Position numbers and translations under genes: made by a program. 47,812 nucleotides of DNA from DASZYF01 sp035545535 (lineage in GTDB: Bacteria; Actinomycetota; Actinomycetes; Mycobacteriales; CAJCIY01): assembly GCA_035545535.1 (NCBI GenBank), contig DASZYF010000040.1, forward strand, positions 1 to 47,812. Direction: 5' to 3'. The notes beneath the pieces are model-generated. The model was not told where the DNA came from. It was given only the letters and a program-made list of their open reading frames with translations, and did no database searches. This document shows positions 8,032 to 14,978 of this stretch, in pieces; within the stretch, counting starts at the first letter, position 1; each line of letters opens with the position of its first letter.

Positions 8032-9323
8032 CGGCCGCCCGCGCCCGCGAGCCAAGGCCTCCCGCCTGGCCCGCGCGCCTGCTCGCCGACCTGCCGGCCC
8101 AGGGAGCGCTCAGCTACGCCGACCACGTCGCCCGTCACGGCGCGCTGACGCTGCCGCGCAAGAAGGACGAGCGGGCCGGTCTCATCGACGAGGTCGAGCG
8201 CAGCGGCCTGCTCGGTCGCGGCGGCGCCGGCTTCCCCATCGGCCGCAAGCTCCGCACCGTCTCGGCCGGCAAGGGCAAGCCCGTCGTGGTCGCCAACGGC
8301 GCCGAGGGTGAGCCCGCGAGCCACAAGGACGCGCTGCTGCTCTCACGCGCGCCGCACCTGGTGCTCGACGGCATCCAGCTCGCCGCGGCGTCCATCGAGG
8401 CGAGCGACGCGCACCTCGTTGTGCACCGTGGTTCGGCGGCCGCGACGGCCGTTCGGCGGGCGGTCAGCGAACGTCCCGCCGGTGGCGTGGCCGTGCAGGT
8501 GCACGAGCTGCCGCACCGCTACGTCGCCAGCGAGGAGTCCGCGCTCGTGCACTGGCTCAACGGCGGTGACGCGAAGCCGACGTTCACGCCGCCGCGCCCG
8601 TTCGAGCGGGGCGTGCGCAACCGGCCGACGCTGGTGAACAACGTCGAGACGCTCGCACACCTCGCGTACGTCGCCCGCCACGGAGCCACCTGGTTCCGCA
8701 GCGCGGGCGATCCCGACGAGCCCGGGACCTTGCTCGTCACGGTGAGCGGTGACGTCCCTTCCGCGGGCGTGCTCGAGGTGCCCACCGGAGCCGCCATCGG
8801 CGACGTCATCGCGGCGGCCGGGGGAGATCTCCGGCGGAGCCAAGCGGTGCTCGTCGGCGGCTACTTCGGCACGTGGCTGCCGGCCGCGCACGCCGCGTCG
8901 GTGCCGATGACGCACTACGCGCTGAAGGCCGCAGGTGGCGCGCTGGGCGCGGCGATCCTCGTCGTGCTCGGCCGGGACCGCTGCGGTCTCGCCGAGACGT
9001 CCCGCGTCGTCGAGTACCTCGCCGGCGAGAACGCCGGGCAGTGCGGTCCGTGCTTCAACGGGCTCCCCGCGCTGGCGGGCGCGTTCACGAAGCTGGCGCG
9101 TGGTGGTTGGGACGAGCGCCTCGGACCGCACATCGACCGCTGGCTCGCCGTGGTGCCGGGCCGCGGCGCGTGCCGGCACCCGGACGGCGCGATGCGCTTC
9201 GCCGCGAGCGCGCTCGGCGCCTTCGCCGACGATGTCGCGCACCACCGGTCGCACGGTCCGTGCGCGCACGCACCGTCGGCATCGCTGCTGCCGGTTCCCC
9301 GCAAGACCACCGAGTGGAGGTGA
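8028..9323 (+). CDS. NuoF-like NADH-binding flavo/iron-sulfur protein
   Basis: This 431-residue protein resembles the NADH/FMN subunit of complex I (NuoF). ATG 8028 overlaps the previous stop (ATGA). The flavin/NADH region has SGLLGRGGAGFPIGRK (about 59-74) and VVANGAEGEPASHKD (about 87-101). An SLBB-type segment follows around residues 240-285. The C-terminal iron-sulfur region reads GENAGQCGPC (333-342), with a further Cys at 382 (GRGACRHPDG). In NuoF the cluster has four Cys; here the first position is Ala 336, leaving three. The cluster may be [3Fe-4S], use another ligand, or be absent. It probably takes electrons from NAD(P)H for the adjacent ferredoxin and membrane haem protein. Confidence 0.88.
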   Translation: MTAARAREPRPPAWPARLLADLPAQGALSYADHVARHGALTLPRKKDERAGLIDEVERSGLLGRGGAGFPIGRKLRTVSAGKGKPVVVANGAEGEPASHKDALLLSRAPHLVLDGIQLAAASIEASDAHLVVHRGSAAATAVRRAVSERPAGGVAVQVHELPHRYVASEESALVHWLNGGDAKPTFTPPRPFERGVRNRPTLVNNVETLAHLAYVARHGATWFRSAGDPDEPGTLLVTVSGDVPSAGVLEVPTGAAIGDVIAAAGGDLRRSQAVLVGGYFGTWLPAAHAASVPMTHYALKAAGGALGAAILVVLGRDRCGLAETSRVVEYLAGENAGQCGPCFNGLPALAGAFTKLARGGWDERLGPHIDRWLAVVPGRGACRHPDGAMRFAASALGAFADDVAHHRSHGPCAHAPSASLLPVPRKTTEWR

Positions 9324-9328
9324 GCACG

Positions 9329-9523
9329 ATGCGTGTGCGCGTGAACCCGATCCAGTGCACCGCGCACGGCGTGTGCGCCGAGCTGCTGCCCGAGTGGGTC
9401 GAGCTCGACGAGTGGGGCTACCCGGTCGTCGACGACCAGCCGCTCCCCCAGCAGCTCGTCGACCACGCGCGTCGCGCCGCCGCCGCCTGCCCGACGTTGG
9501 CGATCGTCCTGTCCTCCGACTGA
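9329..9523 (+). CDS. Small ferredoxin, probably [3Fe-4S]
   Basis: This 64-residue soluble ferredoxin has three cysteines, in PIQCTAHGVC (10 and 16) and in AAACP near residue 54. That is the pattern of actinobacterial single-cluster [3Fe-4S] ferredoxins. ATG 9329 is six bases after the previous stop, with a GTGGAGGTG site overlapping that stop. It is the last gene of the apbE operon and is the likely electron carrier between the NuoF-like protein and the membrane haem protein. The remaining sequence is acidic (EWVELDEWGY), as is usual for ferredoxins. Confidence 0.92.
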   Translation: MRVRVNPIQCTAHGVCAELLPEWVELDEWGYPVVDDQPLPQQLVDHARRAAAACPTLAIVLSSD

Positions 9524-9529
9524 CCCCCG

Positions 9530-9592
9530 GCCGACATCGGACTTGTGGCGGCTCCCCCACCCTCAGATCCGCCACTTCCCCGCTCTCGACGG
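9530..9592. repeat. Family A hairpin repeat, copy A1 (degenerate right arm)
   Basis: The left arm is ccgacatcggacttgtggcgg; the right arm begins ccgccac and then diverges. It starts seven bases after the ferredoxin stop and could act as a transcript end. Confidence 0.65.
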
Positions 9593-9613
9593 TGGAACGG
9601 CTCCCGCCGGCCG

Positions 9614-9675
9614 GCCGACATCGGGGTTGTGGCAGACCGGACCGACCACAAGGCGGCACAAGTCCGATCTCGACC
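9614..9675. repeat. Family A hairpin repeat, copy A2
   Basis: The left arm contains gccgacatcggggttgtggc and the right arm gcacaagtccgatctcgacc, forming a long imperfect stem. It is intergenic, between convergent genes. Confidence 0.85.
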
Positions 9676-9688
9676 AGGGCACCGGTGC

Positions 9689-9751
9689 GGCCGACATCGG
9701 GGTTGTGGCGGGACAGACCGACCACAACGCGGCACAAGTCCGATGTCGACG
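9689..9751. repeat. Family A hairpin repeat, copy A3
   Basis: The left arm is the same as in A2; the right arm is gcacaagtccgatgtcgac. It ends eight bases before the stop codon of the minus-strand gene at 9759. Confidence 0.85.
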
Positions 9752-9758
9752 GGAGGGG

Positions 9759-10286
9759 TCAGCTGCCGCCGGAGCTGGCGACGGGGGCTCCGCCGGACGA
9801 GGTCGACGTGGTCGATGTCGTGCCGGTGCTCGTCGCGTTGGTCGACGAGGACGAGCTGTTGGTGGGCGCGCTGGACGTACTGGTCGTGGCGGCCTTCGTC
9901 GCGGTCGCGGTGGTCGTAGAAGCGGTCGACGTGCCGCTCGAGGTCGTGCCCGCCGCCGCGGTGCTCGCCGTGACCCGCGCGGCGGCCGGCGTCGCCGCTG
10001 CGGTCGCGGTCGCGGTCGCGGTCAGGCTTGAGGGCACCGAGGTCGTCCCGGTCGCGCCGCTGGACGTGCTGCCGGTCGTGCCGGTGCCCGTGACGGTCGT
10101 GCTCGTCGCGGCGCTCGTCACGGAGGCACCTCCGACGAGCCCGACCGTCAGCAGCGCGGTGCCGACGGTCGCGCCGACCGCACCGACCCCCGTGATCGCG
10201 CGCACCTTGCGGGTGGCCCGGTCACGGGCGCGGACGTCGCCGCGAACGTAGGGATGCGGCGCGCTGCTGTCGGTGCTCTCGTTCAT
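9759..10286 (-). CDS. Exported Ser/Thr/Ala-rich (mucin-like) protein
   Basis: This 175-residue protein has a basic N terminus (RARDRATRKVRA), one hydrophobic segment (about residues 29-54, GVGAVGATVGTALLTVGLVGG) and a long tail in which well over half the residues are Ser or Thr. The start is ATG 10286; a GTG nine bases upstream is in frame. The N-terminal block resembles that of the protein at 10593-11069, and both end in Gly-Gly-Ser, so the two are probably paralogues with different tails. A Ser/Thr-rich exported tail is a plausible O-glycosylation acceptor for the GT39 enzymes on either side; this is inference. There is no catalytic domain. An 11-bp-phased repeat lies just upstream. Confidence 0.75.
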   Translation of the reverse strand: MNESTDSSAPHPYVRGDVRARDRATRKVRAITGVGAVGATVGTALLTVGLVGGASVTSAATSTTVTGTGTTGSTSSGATGTTSVPSSLTATATATAAATPAAARVTASTAAAGTTSSGTSTASTTTATATKAATTSTSSAPTNSSSSSTNATSTGTTSTTSTSSGGAPVASSGGS

Positions 10287-10310
10287 GAGGACCACGGTGC
10301 GATCGGCGTC

Positions 10311-10338
10311 TGAAGAGAACCTTCAGACGACCTTCGGA
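10311..10338 (-). promoter_or_regulatory. Candidate response-regulator site S4 (three phased hexamers)
   Basis: On the minus strand, TCCGAA, TCTGAA and TCTTCA start exactly 11 bp apart. The end of the site is 25 bp from the start codon at 10286. The same DNA also forms an inverted repeat tctgaag-N5-cttcaga (10309-10327). Confidence 0.5.
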
Positions 10339-10352
10339 CCGCCGAACGATGC

Positions 10353-10415
10353 GGCCGACGGCGGGGTTGTGGCAGATCCACCGGCCCATGAACTGCCACA
10401 AAGCCGATGTCGACC
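10353..10415. repeat. Family A hairpin repeat, copy A4
   Basis: The arms are ggttgtggcag and ctgccacaaagccgatgtcg, with a loop containing atccaccggcccatga. It is the first of three copies at a period of exactly 86 bp, filling the 306-bp gap at 10287-10592, which has no supported gene. Confidence 0.9.
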
Positions 10416-10438
10416 AGGCGGGCGGGCACGCACCCACC

Positions 10439-10500
10439 GGCGAGATCGGGGTTGTGGCAGATCCACCGGCCCATGAGCTGCCACAAAGCCGATGTCGGCC
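10439..10500. repeat. Family A hairpin repeat, copy A5
   Basis: The loop is the same as in A4 and the arms nearly identical. It begins 86 bp after A4. Confidence 0.9.
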
Positions 10501-10524
10501 AGGAAGGCGACACGCACCCCACCC

Positions 10525-10586
10525 GGCGACGGCGGGGTGGTGGCAGATCCACGGGCCCATGAACTGCCACAAAGCCGACGTCGGCC
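10525..10586. repeat. Family A hairpin repeat, copy A6
   Basis: It begins 86 bp after A5. It ends seven bases before the stop codon of the minus-strand gene at 10593, so it could terminate that gene's transcript. Confidence 0.9.
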
Positions 10587-10592
10587 AGGGGG

Positions 10593-11069
10593 TCAGCTGC
10601 CGCCGGAGCCTCCGACGGGGCCACCACCGGAGACGCCGGGGGGCGGGCCGTTGAACGTGTAGGCCGGCTGCTGCTGCACCGGCTGTTGGACCGGCTGCTG
10701 GACCACCGGCTGCTGCACGACGGGCGCTTGGGTGACGGTCGTGTGCGCCGGCGTCGGCGCCTTCTTCTTGGTCTTCTTCTTCGTCGTCTTGGGGGCCGCC
10801 GGCGTCGCCGCCGGCGTCGGCTGCAGGCTCGCGGGCACCGGGACCGGCGTGGTCGCGGGGGCCTCGGGCGTCGAGGGCGTCGTGACGGCGGCCGCGCTGT
10901 GCGATGCCGTCGCCGCCAGGCCGCCCGCCAGGACCGCCGCGCCGCCGACCGCCCCGACCCCGGACAGGACGGTGACGCCCCAGACGCGGCGGGTGGCGCC
11001 GTCGCGGAGCCCGCTGTCGCCCCGCGCGAGGCCGTGCTGGCCCCGGCGACGCGGCACGATCGGGCTCAC
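10593..11069 (-). CDS. Exported Pro/Ala/Gln-rich low-complexity protein
   Basis: This 158-residue protein starts at GTG 11069, with a strong GGGAGGTG eight bases upstream. A basic N terminus (GATRRVW) precedes one hydrophobic segment (about residues 33-57, GVGAVGGAAVLAGGLAATA). Next come a Thr/Pro/Ala-rich region, a Lys cluster (KTTKKKTKKKA), a VVQQPVQQPVQQQ repeat and a Gly-rich end. The N-terminal architecture matches the protein at 9759-10286. It is likely membrane-anchored with an extracytoplasmic tail, possibly interacting with cell-wall polymers through the Lys cluster. It has no recognised domain. A seven-codon reading frame overlaps its start (see 11066-11089). Confidence 0.75.
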   Translation of the reverse strand: MSPIVPRRRGQHGLARGDSGLRDGATRRVWGVTVLSGVGAVGGAAVLAGGLAATASHSAAAVTTPSTPEAPATTPVPVPASLQPTPAATPAAPKTTKKKTKKKAPTPAHTTVTQAPVVQQPVVQQPVQQPVQQQPAYTFNGPPPGVSGGGPVGGSGGS

Positions 11070-11089
11070 CCGTGCACCTCCCGGCTCAT
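11066..11089 (-). other. Possible seven-codon leader ORF
   Basis: ATG 11089 opens a frame encoding MSREVHG. Its TGA overlaps the GTG start of the next gene by GTGA. The main gene's ribosome binding site lies inside it. It may couple translation or be chance. Confidence 0.25.
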
Positions 11090-11222
11090 GCGGACCGCCT
11101 CTGCGGTCCGACGTACTCCTCAACGACGGCGGCGTCCCACCGGTAACAGCGTGCGCCTCCTAGATGTGAACACGTTCGGCATGCCCCTGCGGTTGACCTG
11201 AGCGTCGAAGGTGTGACGGTTC

Positions 11223-13490
11223 TCAGGCAGACGCGGTTCCCTGGCCGGTGGTCGCGGTGGAGGTCAGGTCGTAGACCGTCACCCCGTCGATCGTCTGGGC
11301 GGTGTAGGTCTGCTCGACCCACGACGCGATGGAGCTCGAGGCGGACGAACCGCGCATGCCGCCGGGCCCTCCGAACCCCCCGCCACCGCTGATGAAGTAG
11401 TGGACCTTGCCGGAGGCGACGTCGGCCTGGAACTCGGCGAGCGTCGGCGAGGGGTCGGTGCCGTTGAATCCACCGATCGCCATCACCGGCTCGCCGCTGG
11501 CGAGCTGGTAGCCCGACGCCGAGTTGGCGCCGACCACGGCCGCCACCCAGCGGTAGCCGCGGGCGCCCGCCTTGAGCAGGGCGCTGAGCTGGGCCCCCGG
11601 GGTGCTGCCGTTCAGCAGGCCACCCGCCGCTCCGCCGCCACCGGGACCGCCGTTCGCCGACCCACCGAGGCCCGGGAACCCACCGTTCGCCGACCCACCC
11701 AGGCCCGGGAACCCGCCGTTCGCCGACCCACCCAGGCTCGGGAAGCCGCCGTTGGCCGACCCACCCAGGCTCGGGAAGCCGCCGTTGGCCGAGCCACCGA
11801 AGCCCGGGAACCCACCGTTCGCCGTGCCGTTCTGGCTGGTCGACGGCGGACCGCCGAACCCGCGCTGCCCGCCGGCACGACCACCACCGGGACCACCACC
11901 GGGGCCACCACCGGGGCCGCCGAACCCGCCCTGCCCGGACGGACCCGCCGTCGGCAGGGCACCGCTGTGCGCCGTCGACGCGGTGTCGAGCGCGTAGGCC
12001 GCGGGCCCGGCGAGGCCGGTGACCAGACCACCGGTGATCACCACAGCTGCGACGCGCCTCGCGAACGTCGAGGCCGCGACCATCGCTCCGGCGGTGGCGA
12101 AGCCGACGAGCAGCACGGCGACGCGCAGCCACGGGTGCCAGGCGGACGTGCGGTCGAGCAGGTCGTAGGACCAGCCGGCCGCGGCCAGCACGGCGCCCGC
12201 GAGCACGATGCGTGCCCACAGCTGTTCGCGGACCCGCCACAGCGCGACGCCGCCGATGCCGACGCACGCACCGATCGCCGGCGCCAGCGCGACCGTGTAG
12301 TACGGGTGGATGATGCCGGCCGCGTAGGAGAACGTGAGCCCGGTGACGACGAGCCACGAGCCCCAGATCAGCAGCGCCGCGCGCAGCCGGTCCGTGCGCG
12401 GGGCCCGACGCGTCGCCCACAGACCACCGGCGAGCAGCACCAGCGCGGCCGGGATCAGCCACGATGCCTGACCGCCGAACTCGCTGTTGAACAGGCGGTT
12501 CCAGCCGGTGGCACCCCACATGCCGCCGCCGTTGCCGCCGGGACCACCCCCGCCGACGCTGCCGGTCTCGTTGCCGGTGATGCGACCGAACCCGTTGTAG
12601 CCGAAGATGAGGTTCCAGATGCTGTTGTCCTGCGAGCCGCCGATGTACGGGCGGCTCGACGCCGGCCACAGCGACACGACGACCGGCCACCACAGCGTCG
12701 CGGCGGCGAGCGCGAGGCCCGCCTGGGCGAGCTGGATCAGCCTGCGGCGCAGCGGGTTCGGCGCGGCGATGAGGTAGACGAGCGCGAAGCCCGGGAGCAC
12801 GACGAACGCCTGCATCATCTTCGTGATGAACCCGGTGCCGATGCACACGCCCGACAGGACGAGCCAGCGGGTGCGTCCGTCCTCGAGCGCACGGGTCAGC
12901 GCGTACGCCGCGATGACGAGCAGCAGCACGAGCAGCGCGTCCGGGTTGTTGAAGCGGAACATCAGCACTGCGACGGGCGTGGTGGCGAGCACCGCACCGG
13001 CGATGAGCCCGGCCGCGGGCCCGAACCAGCGCCGCACGGCGAGGTACAGGACACCTACTGCCGCAACACCTTCGAGGGCTTGCGGCACGAGGATCGACCA
13101 GCTGTTGACGCCGAACACGCGGGCGCTGATCTCCATGAACCACAGCGACGCCGGCGGCTTGTCGACGGTGATCGCGTTGGAGGCGTCGAAGCTGCCGAAG
13201 AACGCGGCCTTCCAGCTCTTCGTGCCGGCCTGCACCGCCGCGGAGTAGAACGAGTTGGCCCAGCCCGACGCGCCGAGCCCCCACAGGTAGAGCAGCGCGG
13301 TCGCACCCAGCAGGCTCAGCAGCGACGGCCGCACCCACGCCGGGTCGTCGTCGCGCCCGTGGAGCAGCCGCCGGGCCCGGCCGCGCGGAGGCTGGGGGGT
13401 GACGCGCGCGGCCGGGTCCGGCGGGGTGAGGACGACCGGTGTGGCCGCCGGCTCGTCGAGGTCGTCGGGGTGGAGCCAGGTGGTGGTCAT
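11223..13490 (-). CDS. GT39-type membrane glycosyltransferase (YkcB-like), paralogue 2
   Basis: This 755-residue polytopic membrane protein is closely related to the one at 4083-6227. They share the DDPAW.RPSLL entry, ANSFY.AAVQAGTKSWKA, the loop TVDKPPASLW, HPYYTVALAPAI and the RAPRTDR segment. ATG 13490 overlaps the stop of the upstream GT2 gene (ATGA), so the two are translationally coupled. This strongly suggests that the GT2 product feeds this enzyme with polyprenyl-phosphate sugar. Between the membrane domain and the C-terminal extracytoplasmic domain lies a Gly-rich linker with about five 11-residue GGSANGGFPSL/GL repeats. The acceptor is unknown; an envelope polymer or the exported low-complexity proteins are candidates. 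Confidence 0.92.
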   Translation of the reverse strand: MTTTWLHPDDLDEPAATPVVLTPPDPAARVTPQPPRGRARRLLHGRDDDPAWVRPSLLSLLGATALLYLWGLGASGWANSFYSAAVQAGTKSWKAAFFGSFDASNAITVDKPPASLWFMEISARVFGVNSWSILVPQALEGVAAVGVLYLAVRRWFGPAAGLIAGAVLATTPVAVLMFRFNNPDALLVLLLVIAAYALTRALEDGRTRWLVLSGVCIGTGFITKMMQAFVVLPGFALVYLIAAPNPLRRRLIQLAQAGLALAAATLWWPVVVSLWPASSRPYIGGSQDNSIWNLIFGYNGFGRITGNETGSVGGGGPGGNGGGMWGATGWNRLFNSEFGGQASWLIPAALVLLAGGLWATRRAPRTDRLRAALLIWGSWLVVTGLTFSYAAGIIHPYYTVALAPAIGACVGIGGVALWRVREQLWARIVLAGAVLAAAGWSYDLLDRTSAWHPWLRVAVLLVGFATAGAMVAASTFARRVAAVVITGGLVTGLAGPAAYALDTASTAHSGALPTAGPSGQGGFGGPGGGPGGGPGGGRAGGQRGFGGPPSTSQNGTANGGFPGFGGSANGGFPSLGGSANGGFPSLGGSANGGFPGLGGSANGGFPGLGGSANGGPGGGGAAGGLLNGSTPGAQLSALLKAGARGYRWVAAVVGANSASGYQLASGEPVMAIGGFNGTDPSPTLAEFQADVASGKVHYFISGGGGFGGPGGMRGSSASSSIASWVEQTYTAQTIDGVTVYDLTSTATTGQGTASA
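11652..11824. repeat. 33-bp tandem repeat, about 5 copies, coding
   Basis: It encodes the repeating GGSANGGFP(S/G)L in the extracytoplasmic linker of the GT39 protein. Units are nearly identical at DNA level, so copy number is likely to vary between strains. Confidence 0.9.
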
Positions 13491-14758
13491 GCGGGGTCGC
13501 TCACAGACGTCGGAGGGGCAGGGCGGATCGAGCGGCGAGGGTGGAAGACCCACGCGCGCAGCAGGACGAAGCGCAGGACGGTGGCGGCCGCGTTCGCGGC
13601 GACGAGCACCGCGACCTCGACGAAGCGACGCGGGTGCGCGGACAACGCAGCCAGCAGGGCGAGCGACCCGCTGGTCAGCGCGAGGCCGAGACCGAAGACC
13701 ACGAGGCCTTCCGCCTGGCTGCGGGCCGCGTTCTCCTTGCCGCGCACCCCGAAGGTGATGCGCCGGTTCGCCGCGGTGTTCGCGACGGCGGTGACGAGCA
13801 GCGCGACGAGGTTGGCGACCTGCGCACCGACGCTCCCGCGCAGCGCGACGTAGAGCACCAGGTACGCGAACGTGCTCAGCACGCCGATCACGCCGAAGCG
13901 CAGCAGCTGCCCCACCATGCCGACCGGCACACCGGGCAGCGGCGAGCGACCGAGGTCTTCGCGCAGCTGGCCCAGCGGCAGCCGGCCGGTGACGAGACCA
14001 CGGCCTAGTCGCAGCACGCCCCGCAGGTCCTTCACCGCGGTGTCGACGATGTTCACGCGGCTGTCGGGATCGTCGACCCAGTCCACCGGCACCTCGTGGA
14101 TGCGCAGCCCGGACCGCTCCGCGAGCACGAGCAGCTCGGTGTCGAAGAACCAGGCCTGGTCCTCGACGACCGGCAGCAGCGCCCGCGCGACGTCGGCGCG
14201 GATCGCCTTGAAGCCACACTGCGCGTCGGAGAACCGGGCACGCAGCGTGGTGCGCAGGATCGCGTTGTAGCAACGCGAGATCACCTCACGCTTCGGCCCG
14301 CGCACGATGCGCGAGCCGCGCGCGAGGCGGGTGCCGATCGCGAGGTCGCTGTGGCCGGTGACGAGCGGCGCGACGAGCGGCAGCACGGCGGCGAGGTCGG
14401 TGGAGAGATCGACGTCCATGTAGGCGAGCACGAGCGCATCGCTGTTCGTCCACGCCTCCCGCAGCGCGCGACCGCGCCCCTTCATGTCGAGGTGGATCGC
14501 CCGCACTGACGGCAGCGCGGTCGCGAGGTGCGCGGCGATGGTCCACGTCCCGTCGGTGCTCGCGTTGTCCGCGACGGTGATGCGGAACGAGAACGGCAGG
14601 TGCTCCGAGAGGTAGGCGTGGAGCCGTCGGATGCTCGCGTCGAGGCCGGCTTCCTCGTTGTGGACGGGGACGACGACATCGACGACGGTCACGGCCGTGG
14701 CCACTGCGCTGTCGTGAGCCACCGTCGCGGTGGTTCGATCGGCCAGCTGGGCGGTCAT
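13487..14758 (-). CDS. Polyprenyl-phosphate glycosyltransferase (GT2) fused to GtrA-like domain
   Basis: This 423-residue fusion protein starts at ATG 14758, with GGGAGA about six bases upstream; ATG 14782 is a weaker alternative. The N-terminal domain (about 30-265) is a DPM1-type GT2 with VVVPVHNEEAGL, ADNASTDGTW and the metal/donor motif YMDVDLSTD. The motifs QCGFKA and FFDTELL follow. The C-terminal part (about 295-415) has four membrane helices in a GtrA-like arrangement (RFGVIGVLSTFAYLVLY, then ANTAANRRITFGV). Such enzymes make polyprenyl-phosphate mannose or glucose, and GtrA domains are thought to help flip the lipid. It is coupled to the downstream GT39 gene by an ATGA overlap, giving a donor-synthesis and transfer pair. 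Confidence 0.93.
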   Translation of the reverse strand: MTAQLADRTTATVAHDSAVATAVTVVDVVVPVHNEEAGLDASIRRLHAYLSEHLPFSFRITVADNASTDGTWTIAAHLATALPSVRAIHLDMKGRGRALREAWTNSDALVLAYMDVDLSTDLAAVLPLVAPLVTGHSDLAIGTRLARGSRIVRGPKREVISRCYNAILRTTLRARFSDAQCGFKAIRADVARALLPVVEDQAWFFDTELLVLAERSGLRIHEVPVDWVDDPDSRVNIVDTAVKDLRGVLRLGRGLVTGRLPLGQLREDLGRSPLPGVPVGMVGQLLRFGVIGVLSTFAYLVLYVALRGSVGAQVANLVALLVTAVANTAANRRITFGVRGKENAARSQAEGLVVFGLGLALTSGSLALLAALSAHPRRFVEVAVLVAANAAATVLRFVLLRAWVFHPRRSIRPAPPTSVSDPA

Positions 14759-14791
14759 GTCGTCTCCCGGTGCGTGGGTCATGGGGCGGGT

Positions 14792-14821
14792 GGGCGCCGG
14801 GAGCTCGCGAGCGGGCCCGGT
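14792..14821. repeat. Family B repeat, single diverged copy
   Basis: The sequence gcgccgggagctcgcgagcgggccc matches the core of the tandem units at 14905-14977 and 46828-46905. It lies just upstream of the GT2 gene. Confidence 0.6.
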
Positions 14822-14859
14822 GTCGATGCGATGACCATCGCGACCGTGGCTTAGCGGGA

Positions 14860-14887
14860 CCTGAAGGGGCCCTAGCAAGGTCCTGAT
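14860..14887 (+). promoter_or_regulatory. Candidate response-regulator site S5 (three phased hexamers)
   Basis: CCTGAA, CCTAGC and CCTGAT start at 14860, 14871 and 14882, exactly 11 bp apart. The site lies between the divergent GT2/GT39 operon and fasR, about 100 bp from either start. Confidence 0.5.
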
Positions 14888-14904
14888 CGCTACCCGTGCG
14901 ATCC

Positions 14905-14977
14905 GATGCAGGCGCCGGTGCCGGGAGCATGCGAGCGGGCCGATGCGGCGCCGGCGCCGGGAGCATGCGAGCGGGCC
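14905..14977. repeat. Family B repeat, tandem pair
   Basis: Two units of 37 and 36 bp share ggcgccgg(t/c)gccgggagc and atgcgagcgggcc. The pair ends one base before the chosen fasR start. A longer fasR reading frame would translate part of it. Confidence 0.85.
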
Positions 14978-14978
14978 G

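Noticed and set aside
9759..10286. SGATGT in the Ser/Thr-rich protein as an ApbE flavinylation site
   Set aside because: The string resembles the (S/T)GATx(S/T) consensus, but it lies in low-complexity sequence where it can arise by chance and there is no FMN_bind domain.
10353..10586. Possible CRISPR array (regular 86-bp spacing)
   Set aside because: Repeats are 62-bp imperfect palindromes with short spacers, single copies occur elsewhere, and no cas gene is present.
285..11148. Recurring CTGTTAC(C/G)G upstream of genes (minus strand near 291, 1042 and 11147)
   Set aside because: It is short, its spacing to the start codons varies, and no partner -35 element is consistent; it may only be a -10-like word.
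11400..13853. Long plus-strand open frame opposite the second GT39 gene
   Set aside because: It is antisense to a clear membrane protein, with low-complexity Arg-rich translation and no ribosome binding site.
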